Of a stretch of 11,770 nucleotides of DNA, positions 1 through 6,293 are shown one piece after another (within the stretch, counting starts at the first letter, position 1; each line of letters opens with the position of its first letter). This stretch comes from Candidatus Saccharimonadota bacterium. Lineage in GTDB: Bacteria; Patescibacteriota; Saccharimonadia; Saccharimonadales; Saccharimonadaceae. The translations under genes were made by a program, and so were the position numbers. The DNA is taken from assembly GCA_030527565.1 (NCBI GenBank), contig JAUNAO010000019.1:1-11770 (forward strand). The letters are read 5' to 3'. The notes beneath the pieces were generated by a model, which ran no database searches, was not told the origin of the DNA, and saw only the letters and a list, made by a program, of their open reading frames with translations.

Positions 1-389
1 TCCTGAGCGCTTTTGCTGGTGCATTTAGTAATGCCATTGCTCTTGGCAGAACAATTCTCTTTAAGAAAAGAAGCGAGAATGAAAAATTTGACAATATTTG
101 GATTTATGTATTGGTTATGATTGCTTATACTATTGTAGCGACTTTAACTTATGACGGTCTGATTAGTCTATTGCCAATTATTGCAGAATATATTTATGCG
201 ACTGCTTTATGGCAGAAAGATGTGAAGAAAATTCGCTACGGAACAGCCGTGATGGTCATTTTCTGGTTCGTTTACGATCTTCTGGTTCAGGCTTGGCCAT
301 CGGCGGTTTGCGACGCAATAGTTTTTACGTCGACCATCATCTCAATTATTAAATTTCGTATTGTCGAAAAAAGAAATCACCAACCTTAA
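1..389 (+). CDS. YgjV-family inner-membrane protein, 5'-truncated by the window edge
   Basis: The reading frame is open from base 3 to the TAA at 387-389, giving 128 visible residues; the start lies upstream. A TTG at 111 is only an internal codon, because the frame before it encodes a convincing membrane helix and the motif GRTILF. About five hydrophobic helices are visible (roughly residues 1-20, 35-53, 54-74, 85-102 and 104-120 of the fragment). The order of an NAIALGRTILF-like segment, an aromatic helix, a KKIR loop, then WFVYDLL and an IIKFR end matches the YgjV family of small polytopic proteins as I remember it. The biochemical role of that family is not established. The gene converges on the alaS/ASCH block and is followed within a base by a terminator. 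Family assignment is fairly likely; no function can be given. Confidence 0.66.
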   Translation, partial: LSAFAGAFSNAIALGRTILFKKRSENEKFDNIWIYVLVMIAYTIVATLTYDGLISLLPIIAEYIYATALWQKDVKKIRYGTAVMVIFWFVYDLLVQAWPSAVCDAIVFTSTIISIIKFRIVEKRNHQP

Positions 390-413
390 CGGGCGCTACG
401 GCGCCTGTTTTTT
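390..413 (+). terminator. Rho-independent terminator after the YgjV-family gene
   Basis: A 7-bp GC-rich stem (CGGGCGC pairing with GCGCCTG, one G-T wobble) closes a TACG tetraloop at 390-407 and is followed by six T at 408-413. It starts directly after the upstream stop codon. On the minus strand the same hairpin is followed by TTAAGGTT, a poor U-tract, so it mainly ends plus-strand transcription. It also overlaps the stop codon of the convergent ASCH gene and may slow transcription from that side. Confidence 0.88.
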
Positions 414-750
414 AAATGAGTTCTAAGCGAATGCCGAGTACACCGAATTTAGCTTGTTTTTCTTCAATGTAGAATTCGCCGAGAACATTGAGGAGCTCTT
501 CTTTTGTCATCGAGACGTCAGCGAGAATTGAAATATCAAAATCGGAAAAGAGTTTTTCAAAAGACTCATAGCGCAAAAGGCCGGTGACTTTTGTTTTAAA
601 CTTTTCAGTTTCAGATTTATTAAACTCAATAACATCGCCAAGTTGAATTTTCTGACGCTTTTCATCGTAAAGACGAAGCTCGATACGTTTTGTGCCGTGC
701 AAAATGAAATCATAATACTTTGGCTGGAGATTCATTTTGTGCGTTATCAT
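412..750 (-). CDS. ASCH-domain protein (small RNA-binding-type PUA-like fold)
   Basis: A 112-residue protein with the layout of stand-alone ASCH proteins: MNLQPKYYDFI, then GTKRIELRL (residues 19-27) and DEKRQKIQLGD, the conserved GxKxxExR core of the fold, with a GVLGIRLELI ending. ASCH domains share a PUA-like beta barrel and are thought to bind RNA or nucleotide-like ligands; some act as hydrolases on modified cytidine. No specific reaction can be assigned here. The ATG at 750 was chosen because relatives begin with a short xTHxM stretch before the MxLxPxYY segment, and it lies 4 nt after the alaS stop. A longer frame to a TTG at 828 would run into alaS with unrelated sequence. No clear Shine-Dalgarno is visible, and the close spacing suggests co-transcription with alaS. 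Confidence 0.8.
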   Translation of the reverse strand: MITHKMNLQPKYYDFILHGTKRIELRLYDEKRQKIQLGDVIEFNKSETEKFKTKVTGLLRYESFEKLFSDFDISILADVSMTKEELLNVLGEFYIEEKQAKFGVLGIRLELI

Positions 751-754
751 GACT

Positions 755-2635
755 TTATTCCAAAACGGCTTTAATGCGACGGACGCCGGCGGAGGAAGAT
801 TCTTCTTTCGCAATTTTGAAATGTCCAATTACGCCGGTATGCTCGACATGTGGGCCGCCACAAACTTCGCGGGAAATTGGGTTTTCGAAATCACCAATTG
901 TGTAAACTTTTAACTTCTCCGGATATTTATCCCAAAATTCGCCATGCGCCTTCAAAACATCACGGGCGTAGGCTTTATCGTATTCATCGAAAACTACTGG
1001 AAGATCAGCGACAATCCAGCCGTTAACCTCGTCCTCGACGGTTTTCAATTCTTCTGGTGTCATTTTATGGTCAAGGTTAAAATCAAAGCGGACGCGGTCG
1101 GCAGTAATATTCGAGCCCTTCTGACAAATTGATGGGTCGATATTTTTTTGTAAAGCGGCAAGGAGGAGATGACAAGCCGTATGATATTTTACGGTTTGTT
1201 CGCCATGATCTTCTAAACCGCCTTTAAACATGCCTTTCGAGGCAGTTTGGGAGCGTTCGCGCTGTTCTTTCAAAGCAGCTTCGAATTCCGCGACATAATT
1301 TTCGGAAAGTTCGACGTTTGTACGATAACATTCCTCAACCGAAAGTTCGAACGGGAAGCCGTAAGTATCTTGTAGTTTGAAAAGGTCAGCGCCGGTTAAT
1401 TTTCCAGAATTTTTCGCCATTTTACCGAGTTCCTTCAAACCTTTATTCAAAGTTGTTCGGAAGGCTTTTTCTTCTTTCAATAATACGGCAAGCGCGGACT
1501 CGCGATGGGTTAAAATCGAATCCGGAAGATCTTGATAACTTTCGGCGACGATTGGGACAATTTCGGAAAGGAAATTCGTCGAGATGCCGAGATCGAGAGC
1601 GCGGAGAATTGCACGACGAATCAAACGGCGGAGAGCGTAGCCTTGAGTTTTGTTCGCCGGAATAAGCCCCTGTGCGGAAAGAAGATACGCACCGCGGATA
1701 TGGTCAGCGATAATGCGCATCTCGTCAGTATTCGTATCGTATGACTTGCCGGAAATTTCTTCGAGTTTCTCAACGATCGGCTTCATCAGCGAGATCTTAA
1801 AGACGTCGAAACTATCAATCGCAGCGGCCGCAATTCGTTCAAGCCCGCCACCAAAGTCAACATTTTTCTTTTCGAGTTCTTCAAAAGTGCCGTCTTCTTT
1901 GCGGCGATATTGCATGAAAACCTGATTACCAATCTCCATAAAGCGGGCGCCGTCTGAAGCTGGATGAGCGAGACCGTATTTTTCGACATCCTGTTTATCT
2001 TCGCCAAAATCGTAGAAGACTTCGGAATCTGGACCGCAGGGATCGCCGAGCGGAGTAGTTTCAATTCCACCACCACGGCTCCACCAGTTTTCTTTATCGT
2101 CGTAGAAGAAAATGTGTTCGCCTTCTTTAATGCCGCGCCGATCTCCTTCCTTTGCAGAGCCGATTTCGGCAATCTTTGCGTCGATGCCGACTTCTTTAAA
2201 GACTTCCTGCCAGATTTTAGCGGCTTCCTCATCTTTCGGGATGCCATATTTTTCGTTACCGATAAAACAAGAAACGTAGATGCGGTTCGGATCAAGACCA
2301 ACAATTTTCGTCAAGAATTCAAAAAAGTTGCGGATTTGCTCTTCCTTAAAGTAATCACCAAGCGACCAGTTGCCAAGCATCTCGAACACAGTTGTGTGAC
2401 GCGGATCGCCAACATCTTCAATGTCCTGAAGGCGCATTGAAGGCTGCGAATCGGTTAGACGAGTGCCGTCTTTATGGGTTTCGCCGAGAAGATACGGCAA
2501 AAGTGGTTGCATACCAGAACCAGTAAAAAGTGTCGTCGGGTCGCCTTCGAGGACGAGCGGCGCTGGGGCGATAATTTTATGGCCTTTTTTAACTTGAAAA
2601 TCTAAAAACTTTTGTCTAATTTCGTTCGCATTCAT
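755..2635 (-). CDS. alaS: Alanyl-tRNA synthetase, compact form without C-Ala domain
   Basis: This enzyme attaches alanine to tRNA-Ala in the cytosol. The class II catalytic core is clear: TGSGMQPLLPYL (38-49), the DIEDVGDPRHTTVFEMLGNW block (71-90), and GGGLERI of motif 3 (262-268). The usual GPCGPCSE segment reads GDPCGPDSE (197-205). The editing domain follows with HTACH (485-489) and CGGPH (592-596), the HxxxH and CxxxH metal-binding pairs that clear Ser- and Gly-tRNA. At 626 residues it is about 250 shorter than a standard bacterial AlaRS (about 875). The C-terminal C-Ala domain is absent, and only about 20-25 residues separate the catalytic/tRNA-binding part from the editing domain, so the beta-barrel insert usually found there also seems lost. 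The ATG at 2635 fits the family N-terminus and lies just after a -10 box. The gene starts 24 bp beyond the FtsA-like stop and heads alaS-ASCH. Confidence 0.96.
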   Translation of the reverse strand: MNANEIRQKFLDFQVKKGHKIIAPAPLVLEGDPTTLFTGSGMQPLLPYLLGETHKDGTRLTDSQPSMRLQDIEDVGDPRHTTVFEMLGNWSLGDYFKEEQIRNFFEFLTKIVGLDPNRIYVSCFIGNEKYGIPKDEEAAKIWQEVFKEVGIDAKIAEIGSAKEGDRRGIKEGEHIFFYDDKENWWSRGGGIETTPLGDPCGPDSEVFYDFGEDKQDVEKYGLAHPASDGARFMEIGNQVFMQYRRKEDGTFEELEKKNVDFGGGLERIAAAAIDSFDVFKISLMKPIVEKLEEISGKSYDTNTDEMRIIADHIRGAYLLSAQGLIPANKTQGYALRRLIRRAILRALDLGISTNFLSEIVPIVAESYQDLPDSILTHRESALAVLLKEEKAFRTTLNKGLKELGKMAKNSGKLTGADLFKLQDTYGFPFELSVEECYRTNVELSENYVAEFEAALKEQRERSQTASKGMFKGGLEDHGEQTVKYHTACHLLLAALQKNIDPSICQKGSNITADRVRFDFNLDHKMTPEELKTVEDEVNGWIVADLPVVFDEYDKAYARDVLKAHGEFWDKYPEKLKVYTIGDFENPISREVCGGPHVEHTGVIGHFKIAKEESSSAGVRRIKAVLE

Positions 2636-2644
2636 ATGGTAGAT

Positions 2645-2672
2645 ATTATACCATATTTTCTAGTTCTGTAAC
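2645..2672 (-). promoter_or_regulatory. Extended -10 promoter for alaS
   Basis: Read on the minus strand, GTTACA (2667-2672, 4 of 6 matches to consensus) is followed after 16 bp by TATAAT (2645-2650), preceded by TGG, an extended -10. The box ends 9 nt before the alaS ATG, so the predicted 5' leader is only a few nucleotides. It fills the 24-bp gap after the FtsA-like gene, so alaS can be transcribed independently of its upstream neighbours. Confidence 0.75.
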
Positions 2673-3880
2673 AGCTTGGCGAGTCTGGCTTTTAGTTTAT
2701 TTTCCTCCGGAGCGCCGGCGAGCGTGTCAAGACCAACGCGGAGAAGGCCAATTGCGGTCGCGAAAGAATGGTCGAGACCCATATTTTCATCATAAGTTAA
2801 GTTCGGAAGCTCGGCGACGTCGATTAAATGAATAACTGGGCGACGAGAAAACGGCAAGGAAGTATACCAGTCAGAAATCGCGAGAGTCTCTTGCAATAGA
2901 CTCAGGCTCGCACCACCACCACAAAGGAGAACCTGGCGCGGGAGACCTCCGTCCGTAAAGTCTTCGAGCGCGACCTCGACACCGGCAAGCCAAACACTTA
3001 AATTGCGCGAGAGGGCGGCTTCGACTTTCGCCTTCAAAGTATCATCAAGTTCGCCAGAATCAAACTTCAGTTTATATTCTTCGGCGGCTTCAAAATCGAC
3101 GCCGAGCGCAGTTTCGATTTGGTGCGTGAAACTGCGGCCGCCGATCGAGAACATTTTCGTTCCCTCGACACCGCCATCATCAACGACAGCGAGATCAGTT
3201 GTTCCGCCACCAATATCTAAAACGATGCCGGAGAAATTCGAATCAAGTTCATCACCGAGACAAGCGCGACAAACTGCAAACGGCTCAACGGCAACAGTCA
3301 AAAGATCGAGATTTAATTCGGCGCAAACTTTTTCGATCGCGGCGACATGGATCATCGGAGCGAAGGCGGTGTAAAATTGGATCATGACGTCGGAGCCCTT
3401 AAAACCGATCGGGTTCGAAATTTTATAACCGTCAATCGTCAGGGAAATAATCGCGGAATTAATTAGTCGAACCTCGACATTCTTGTTGCCAGTTTCAACC
3501 GCAACAGCCTTTTTCGCGACCGCGCCGGCTTTTAGCTGGACCTTTTTAATAATCTCATTCATTTCAGCCTCAGAAATTGGGCGATTTGGATTTTCGCGGG
3601 TGTAGCGAACGGTAGAAGTGCTACCCTTAATTAGTTCGCCAGCAATACCAACAACTGTCGTTTCGGCACGAACGCCAGCTTCTTCTTCAACTTGAACCAA
3701 AGCCTCCTCACAGGCCGCAACGACCGCTGGAATATCCGCAATCGCGCCGGCAAACATACTACCCTCAGCCTGTTTCGCCTTACCGACGCCGAGAATTTCC
3801 AAATTTCCACGCTTGCCTGGCTTCGCGAGGATGGCTTTGATGAATTCAGTGCCAATGTCTAGACCTAGAATTGTGCTCAT
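2660..3880 (-). CDS. FtsA-like actin-family ATPase (FtsA/PilM superfamily)
   Basis: A 406-residue actin-fold protein. Phosphate-1 is DIGTEFIK (8-15), phosphate-2 is DIGGGTTDLAV (222-232), and an LLCGGGASL adenosine-type motif lies at 318-326. Between them, TTVVGIAGELIKG (74-86) and PISEAEMNEII (101-111) resemble the extra FtsA domain (1C/SHS2-like), and YKISNPIGFKGS (152-163) matches the FtsA NPxGxxG segment. The last 14 residues (ENKLKARLAKLLQN) form a short basic amphipathic helix, like the membrane tether of FtsA. FtsA links FtsZ to the membrane in cell division; PilM, its relative, sits in type IV pilus machines. Sequence features favour FtsA, but no ftsZ or pil gene is visible here, so I leave the symbol open. 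The start ATG overlaps the rsuA stop (ATGA) and also follows a -10 box. Confidence 0.85.
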   Translation of the reverse strand: MSTILGLDIGTEFIKAILAKPGKRGNLEILGVGKAKQAEGSMFAGAIADIPAVVAACEEALVQVEEEAGVRAETTVVGIAGELIKGSTSTVRYTRENPNRPISEAEMNEIIKKVQLKAGAVAKKAVAVETGNKNVEVRLINSAIISLTIDGYKISNPIGFKGSDVMIQFYTAFAPMIHVAAIEKVCAELNLDLLTVAVEPFAVCRACLGDELDSNFSGIVLDIGGGTTDLAVVDDGGVEGTKMFSIGGRSFTHQIETALGVDFEAAEEYKLKFDSGELDDTLKAKVEAALSRNLSVWLAGVEVALEDFTDGGLPRQVLLCGGGASLSLLQETLAISDWYTSLPFSRRPVIHLIDVAELPNLTYDENMGLDHSFATAIGLLRVGLDTLAGAPEENKLKARLAKLLQN

Positions 3881-4560
3881 GGTTTTATTATAACATATTT
3901 TCCCGGTTCGAGATCGGTCAGCTGATACTTACCAAAACTGACGCGGTGAAGCTCCACAACCGTGTATCCGAGCGCACCGAAAGTGCGGCGGATTTGGCGA
4001 TTACGACCTTCGGAAAGGATGACGGTGAAATGTTTGCGATCGTCTTTTTCTTCGTCGCGGATGACTTTGAATTTCGAGACGCCATCGTCGAGTTTAACGC
4101 CATAATCGGAAATTATTTGCTGGTGGAGGGGTTCGAGGTCACAGTCGAGAACGACATGGTAAATTTTCTCTTTGTGGAATTTTGGGTGGGTCATTTCAAA
4201 AGCAAAGTCGCCATCATTCGTCAGGAGAATGAGGCCCGAAGAATCTTTATCGAGGCGGCCAACGGTTTTAAGTTTTTTAAATTCATCCGGGAGCAGTTCG
4301 TAGAGGGTCGGGGCGCCGCCCTGAGCACGACGAGAACAGACGTAACCGACCGGTTTATTGAAGGCAAGATATAAAAAATCGGCCTCATAAGGCACTATCT
4401 TTCTATTATAGCACACTTTCGAGCTTTTGTCAATACGGGCGCCCAAAATCGCCGGTTTTTCATCTATAAAAACCTTGCCGGTCGCGATTGCATCATCAGC
4501 CTCGCGGCGAGAAAGCCCGAGACGTTCGGCGAGAAATTTATTGAGCCGGATTTGGTCCAT
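3877..4560 (-). CDS. RsuA/RluB-family 16S/23S rRNA pseudouridine synthase
   Basis: This 227-residue enzyme converts a specific uridine of ribosomal RNA to pseudouridine; whether the target is 16S (RsuA) or 23S (RluB/E/F) cannot be read from the sequence. The N-terminal S4 RNA-binding domain is RLNKFLAERLGLSRREAD (5-22) through about residue 55. The catalytic domain follows with NKPVGYVCSRR (68-78), the active-site motif GRLDKDSSGL (101-110) with catalytic Asp104, and the conserved EGRNRQIRR (184-192). Length is normal for the family. The ATG at 4560 places RLNKFL at residue 5, as expected, and makes a 23-nt overlap with the response-regulator tail. The stop overlaps the next gene as ATGA. No Shine-Dalgarno is visible, so translation may be coupled. 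Codons 43-57 contain a complete consensus promoter, described separately. Confidence 0.93.
   Translation of the reverse strand: MDQIRLNKFLAERLGLSRREADDAIATGKVFIDEKPAILGARIDKSSKVCYNRKIVPYEADFLYLAFNKPVGYVCSRRAQGGAPTLYELLPDEFKKLKTVGRLDKDSSGLILLTNDGDFAFEMTHPKFHKEKIYHVVLDCDLEPLHQQIISDYGVKLDDGVSKFKVIRDEEKDDRKHFTVILSEGRNRQIRRTFGALGYTVVELHRVSFGKYQLTDLEPGKYVIIKP
3887..3895 (-). promoter_or_regulatory. Extended -10 element before the FtsA-like gene
   Basis: On the minus strand TGT-TATAAT ends exactly 6 nt before the ATG at 3880, which would place the transcription start on the A of the ATG. It is embedded in the last codons of rsuA, and no good -35 is visible. Chance is possible, since the codons are ordinary Val-Ile-Ile, but the spacing matches that seen at the obg promoter and the 6294 promoter. 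Confidence 0.5.
4405..4433 (-). promoter_or_regulatory. Consensus sigma-70 promoter inside rsuA
   Basis: On the minus strand TTGACA (4428-4433) is followed by a 17-bp spacer and TATAAT (4405-4410). The spacer ends in TGC, an extended -10. All 12 core positions match the consensus, making this the strongest promoter sequence in the window. It lies within rsuA codons for Ile-Asp-Lys to Cys-Tyr-Asn, with a predicted start near 4398. A transcript would cross the rest of rsuA (about 520 nt) and reach the FtsA-like gene. A function is inferred only from sequence. Confidence 0.7.
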
Positions 4561-4990
4561 ATGGTGGCTGACCTGGAATTAATGGTTGCGGGGTTGGGAG
4601 ATTTTCTGGAGCTGGGTGGTCGATGCGGTCGGCGAGGACTTCGTGGATGACGTTAATGACGTCTTCGATGCCAACCTGGGACTTGACGAGATAACGATCG
4701 GCACCAAGACGTTCACCACGCTCGCGCTGGTCATCCGAAGAAAGTGCGGTCATCATAATAATTTTAATACCGGCGGTTTCCGGAGTTGCGCGAAGGATGT
4801 CGAGCATATCAAAACCGGAAATCTTCGGCATCATAACGTCGGAAAGAATTAGGTCAGGCTTCTCACGGACAGCCATAGCAAGAGCGGCCTCGCCGTCACC
4901 GGCAGAAACTACTTCGTAGCCCTCGGCAGCGATGCGGATGCTGTAGATTTCGCGGAGTGCGGCGTCGTCTTCAACAATCATGATTTTCAT
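4538..4990 (-). CDS. CheY-like single-domain response regulator with proline-rich tail
   Basis: A receiver domain accepting phosphate from the kinase encoded immediately upstream. The acidic pocket is E7-D8-D9, the phosphorylation site is Asp51 (ILSDVMMPKISG, 48-59), and the switch and lysine residues are Thr81 (MMTALS) and Lys103 (YLVKS). The domain ends near residue 120. There is no DNA-binding or enzymatic output domain; instead about 28 residues rich in proline and glutamine follow (123-150). Signalling must therefore be by protein contact or phosphotransfer. The start overlaps the kinase stop as ATGA and has the best Shine-Dalgarno of the window. The tail overlaps the first 23 nt of rsuA. 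Identification as a receiver is secure; the partner downstream is unknown. Confidence 0.95.
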   Translation of the reverse strand: MKIMIVEDDAALREIYSIRIAAEGYEVVSAGDGEAALAMAVREKPDLILSDVMMPKISGFDMLDILRATPETAGIKIIMMTALSSDDQRERGERLGADRYLVKSQVGIEDVINVIHEVLADRIDHPAPENLPTPQPLIPGQPPYGPNPAQ

Positions 4991-6246
4991 TTTACTATTC
5001 CTCCTTGAGTTATGTTGTTTGGTGTTGGTTGGACCGGTTGGGTTGGCGGCGCCTGAGCGGCGTTACGAAGAGCAATGCTACGTTTTTCGTATTCCTCGGC
5101 CGAGAGACGCGGAAGCGAAACATAAAAAGTTGTTCCTTCGCCAAAAGCAGATTCGGCCCAAATTCGGCCACCCATCGCTTCGACGCGTTGCTTCGTAATA
5201 TAGAGCCCGAGTCCGGTTCCGCCAATTTCGCGAGTGTCTGAATTGTCGGCGCGGTAGAATTTCTGGAAAATATGTTGGAGGTCGGTTGAAGAAATGCCGA
5301 CGCCAGTATCGGTTACGTTAATCAAAACACGATCGCCATCACCGAGCACGCCGACATAGACCGAGCCGCCGGCTGGGGTGTATTTTAGGGCGTTGTCGAG
5401 AAGGTTGTCTATAATTTCGCGCAAAAAGTTCGGATCAACAAAACCATAAACGACTTGGTCGAGGCGGAGACCGCCAGCGGCTCCAGTCGGATCGGTCGAG
5501 CCGAAACGATAATTCAATTTCGCTTCGCGCATACGCACGATAAAATCGTCGGAAATTTGTTTTACGGCGCCGATCATCTCGGTTGGGACGAAATTCGGGC
5601 GGATATGGCCGTCGTCGAGTTTCGTTGTGTCGAGAAGATCGCGGAAAAGTTTACCGAGATGCTGAGCGGCAGTATGGGCAGAAGTTAGATAGCCCCGTGC
5701 ACGCTCGTCGATCGTTGCGGTTTGGGGGTTTAGGGCGAGGGAAAGATAGCCTTCAATCGAAGCGACTGGAGTACGCATTTCATGGGAAGCGGTCGAGATA
5801 AATTCAGTTTGTTCGCCCTCTTCGGCGAGTTCCTTTGTAATATCGCGGAGAGTAAGAATAAAACCACCGGAAAGACCTGGGACCGGAATGACCGAAATTG
5901 CGACCGGGAGGCGTTTATCGCTACCGGCTTGGATCATGACACACTCGTAATTGTCGAGAGGCTGGCCGGTACGGGTAGCCTGGAGTAATGGATTCTCAGC
6001 TTCAGGAAGTTCACGACCTTCTTTCGTCTCAATACGAATTAAAAGTCCATAATCGAGCCCATAAACATTTTCAGGGGCCTTACAGCCAGTCATCGTCACG
6101 GCGGCAGGGTTCAAATATTGAATCACGCCAGCACGATTGGTCATAATAACTGCCTCGCTAATCATCCGCAAGGCAACATCAGCGAACTGGCTCGAATTAT
6201 TTTGAGCAACGGGGGCTGGATTATTCTTAGATTTAAACAGACTCAT
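4987..6246 (-). CDS. Soluble PAS-domain sensor histidine kinase
   Basis: A 419-residue two-component kinase. An N-terminal PAS domain spans about 20-137, with typical AVIMTNRAGVIQYLNPAA (32-49) and a GGFILTLRDIT end. The dimerisation and phosphoacceptor helix has FISTASHEMRTP (149-160) with His155. The ATPase domain carries the N box around NLLDNALKYT (281-290), G1 DTGVGI (313-318), the F box near 327-331 and G2 GGTGLGL (342-348). All catalytic boxes are intact. No transmembrane segment or signal peptide is present, so it should sense an internal cue through PAS; the ligand is unknown. After the ATPase domain comes a Pro/Gln/Asn-rich tail (about 397-419), similar in composition to the tail of its partner. 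It heads the minus-strand block, starts 47 bp from the divergent gene and overlaps the regulator gene as ATGA. Confidence 0.95.
   Translation of the reverse strand: MSLFKSKNNPAPVAQNNSSQFADVALRMISEAVIMTNRAGVIQYLNPAAVTMTGCKAPENVYGLDYGLLIRIETKEGRELPEAENPLLQATRTGQPLDNYECVMIQAGSDKRLPVAISVIPVPGLSGGFILTLRDITKELAEEGEQTEFISTASHEMRTPVASIEGYLSLALNPQTATIDERARGYLTSAHTAAQHLGKLFRDLLDTTKLDDGHIRPNFVPTEMIGAVKQISDDFIVRMREAKLNYRFGSTDPTGAAGGLRLDQVVYGFVDPNFLREIIDNLLDNALKYTPAGGSVYVGVLGDGDRVLINVTDTGVGISSTDLQHIFQKFYRADNSDTREIGGTGLGLYITKQRVEAMGGRIWAESAFGEGTTFYVSLPRLSAEEYEKRSIALRNAAQAPPTQPVQPTPNNITQGGIVK
5000..5006 (-). promoter_or_regulatory. Strong Shine-Dalgarno for the response regulator
   Basis: AAGGAGG on the minus strand lies 9 nt before the ATG at 4990, inside the last codons of the kinase gene. 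It is the clearest ribosome-binding site in the window and contrasts with promoter-proximal genes that have none, showing that both initiation modes are likely used by this organism. Confidence 0.88.
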
Positions 6247-6253
6247 TACACCA

Positions 6254-6263
6254 ATTTTAACAC
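6254..6263 (-). promoter_or_regulatory. Extended -10 promoter for the kinase operon
   Basis: On the minus strand TGT-TAAAAT (TAAAAT at 6254-6259) ends 7 nt before the kinase ATG at 6246. A weak -35, TTACCA at 6279-6284, is 19 bp upstream and lies on top of the opposite promoter's -10. No Shine-Dalgarno lies between the box and the ATG, so a leaderless or nearly leaderless mRNA is predicted. Confidence 0.65.
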
Positions 6264-6287
6264 AAGCTGAATAAAATGTGGTAAAAT
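6257..6287 (+). promoter_or_regulatory. Extended -10 promoter for the envelope operon
   Basis: TTAACA (6257-6262, 5 of 6 to consensus) is followed after 19 bp by TAAAAT (6282-6287) preceded by TGG. The box ends 6 nt before the ATG at 6294, putting the predicted start on that A. It overlaps the divergent kinase promoter almost completely, so the two are likely to compete for RNA polymerase. Confidence 0.68.
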
Positions 6288-6293
6288 TTTATT

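Noticed and set aside
390..407. The terminator hairpin as an efficient bidirectional terminator
   Set aside because: On the minus strand only TTAAGGTT follows, so strong termination of the ASCH transcript is not supported.
751..828. Longer ASCH protein starting at a TTG
   Set aside because: The extra 26 residues lie in the alaS 3' end in another frame, are unlike the family N-terminus, and the ATG at 750 fits better.
1964..2440. 158-codon open frame on the plus strand opposite alaS
   Set aside because: It is antisense to the most conserved catalytic part of alaS, has no recognisable domain and no promoter; it reflects codon composition.
3871..4374. 167-codon plus-strand frame opposite rsuA
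   Set aside because: It is antisense to the rsuA catalytic domain and shows no family motif.
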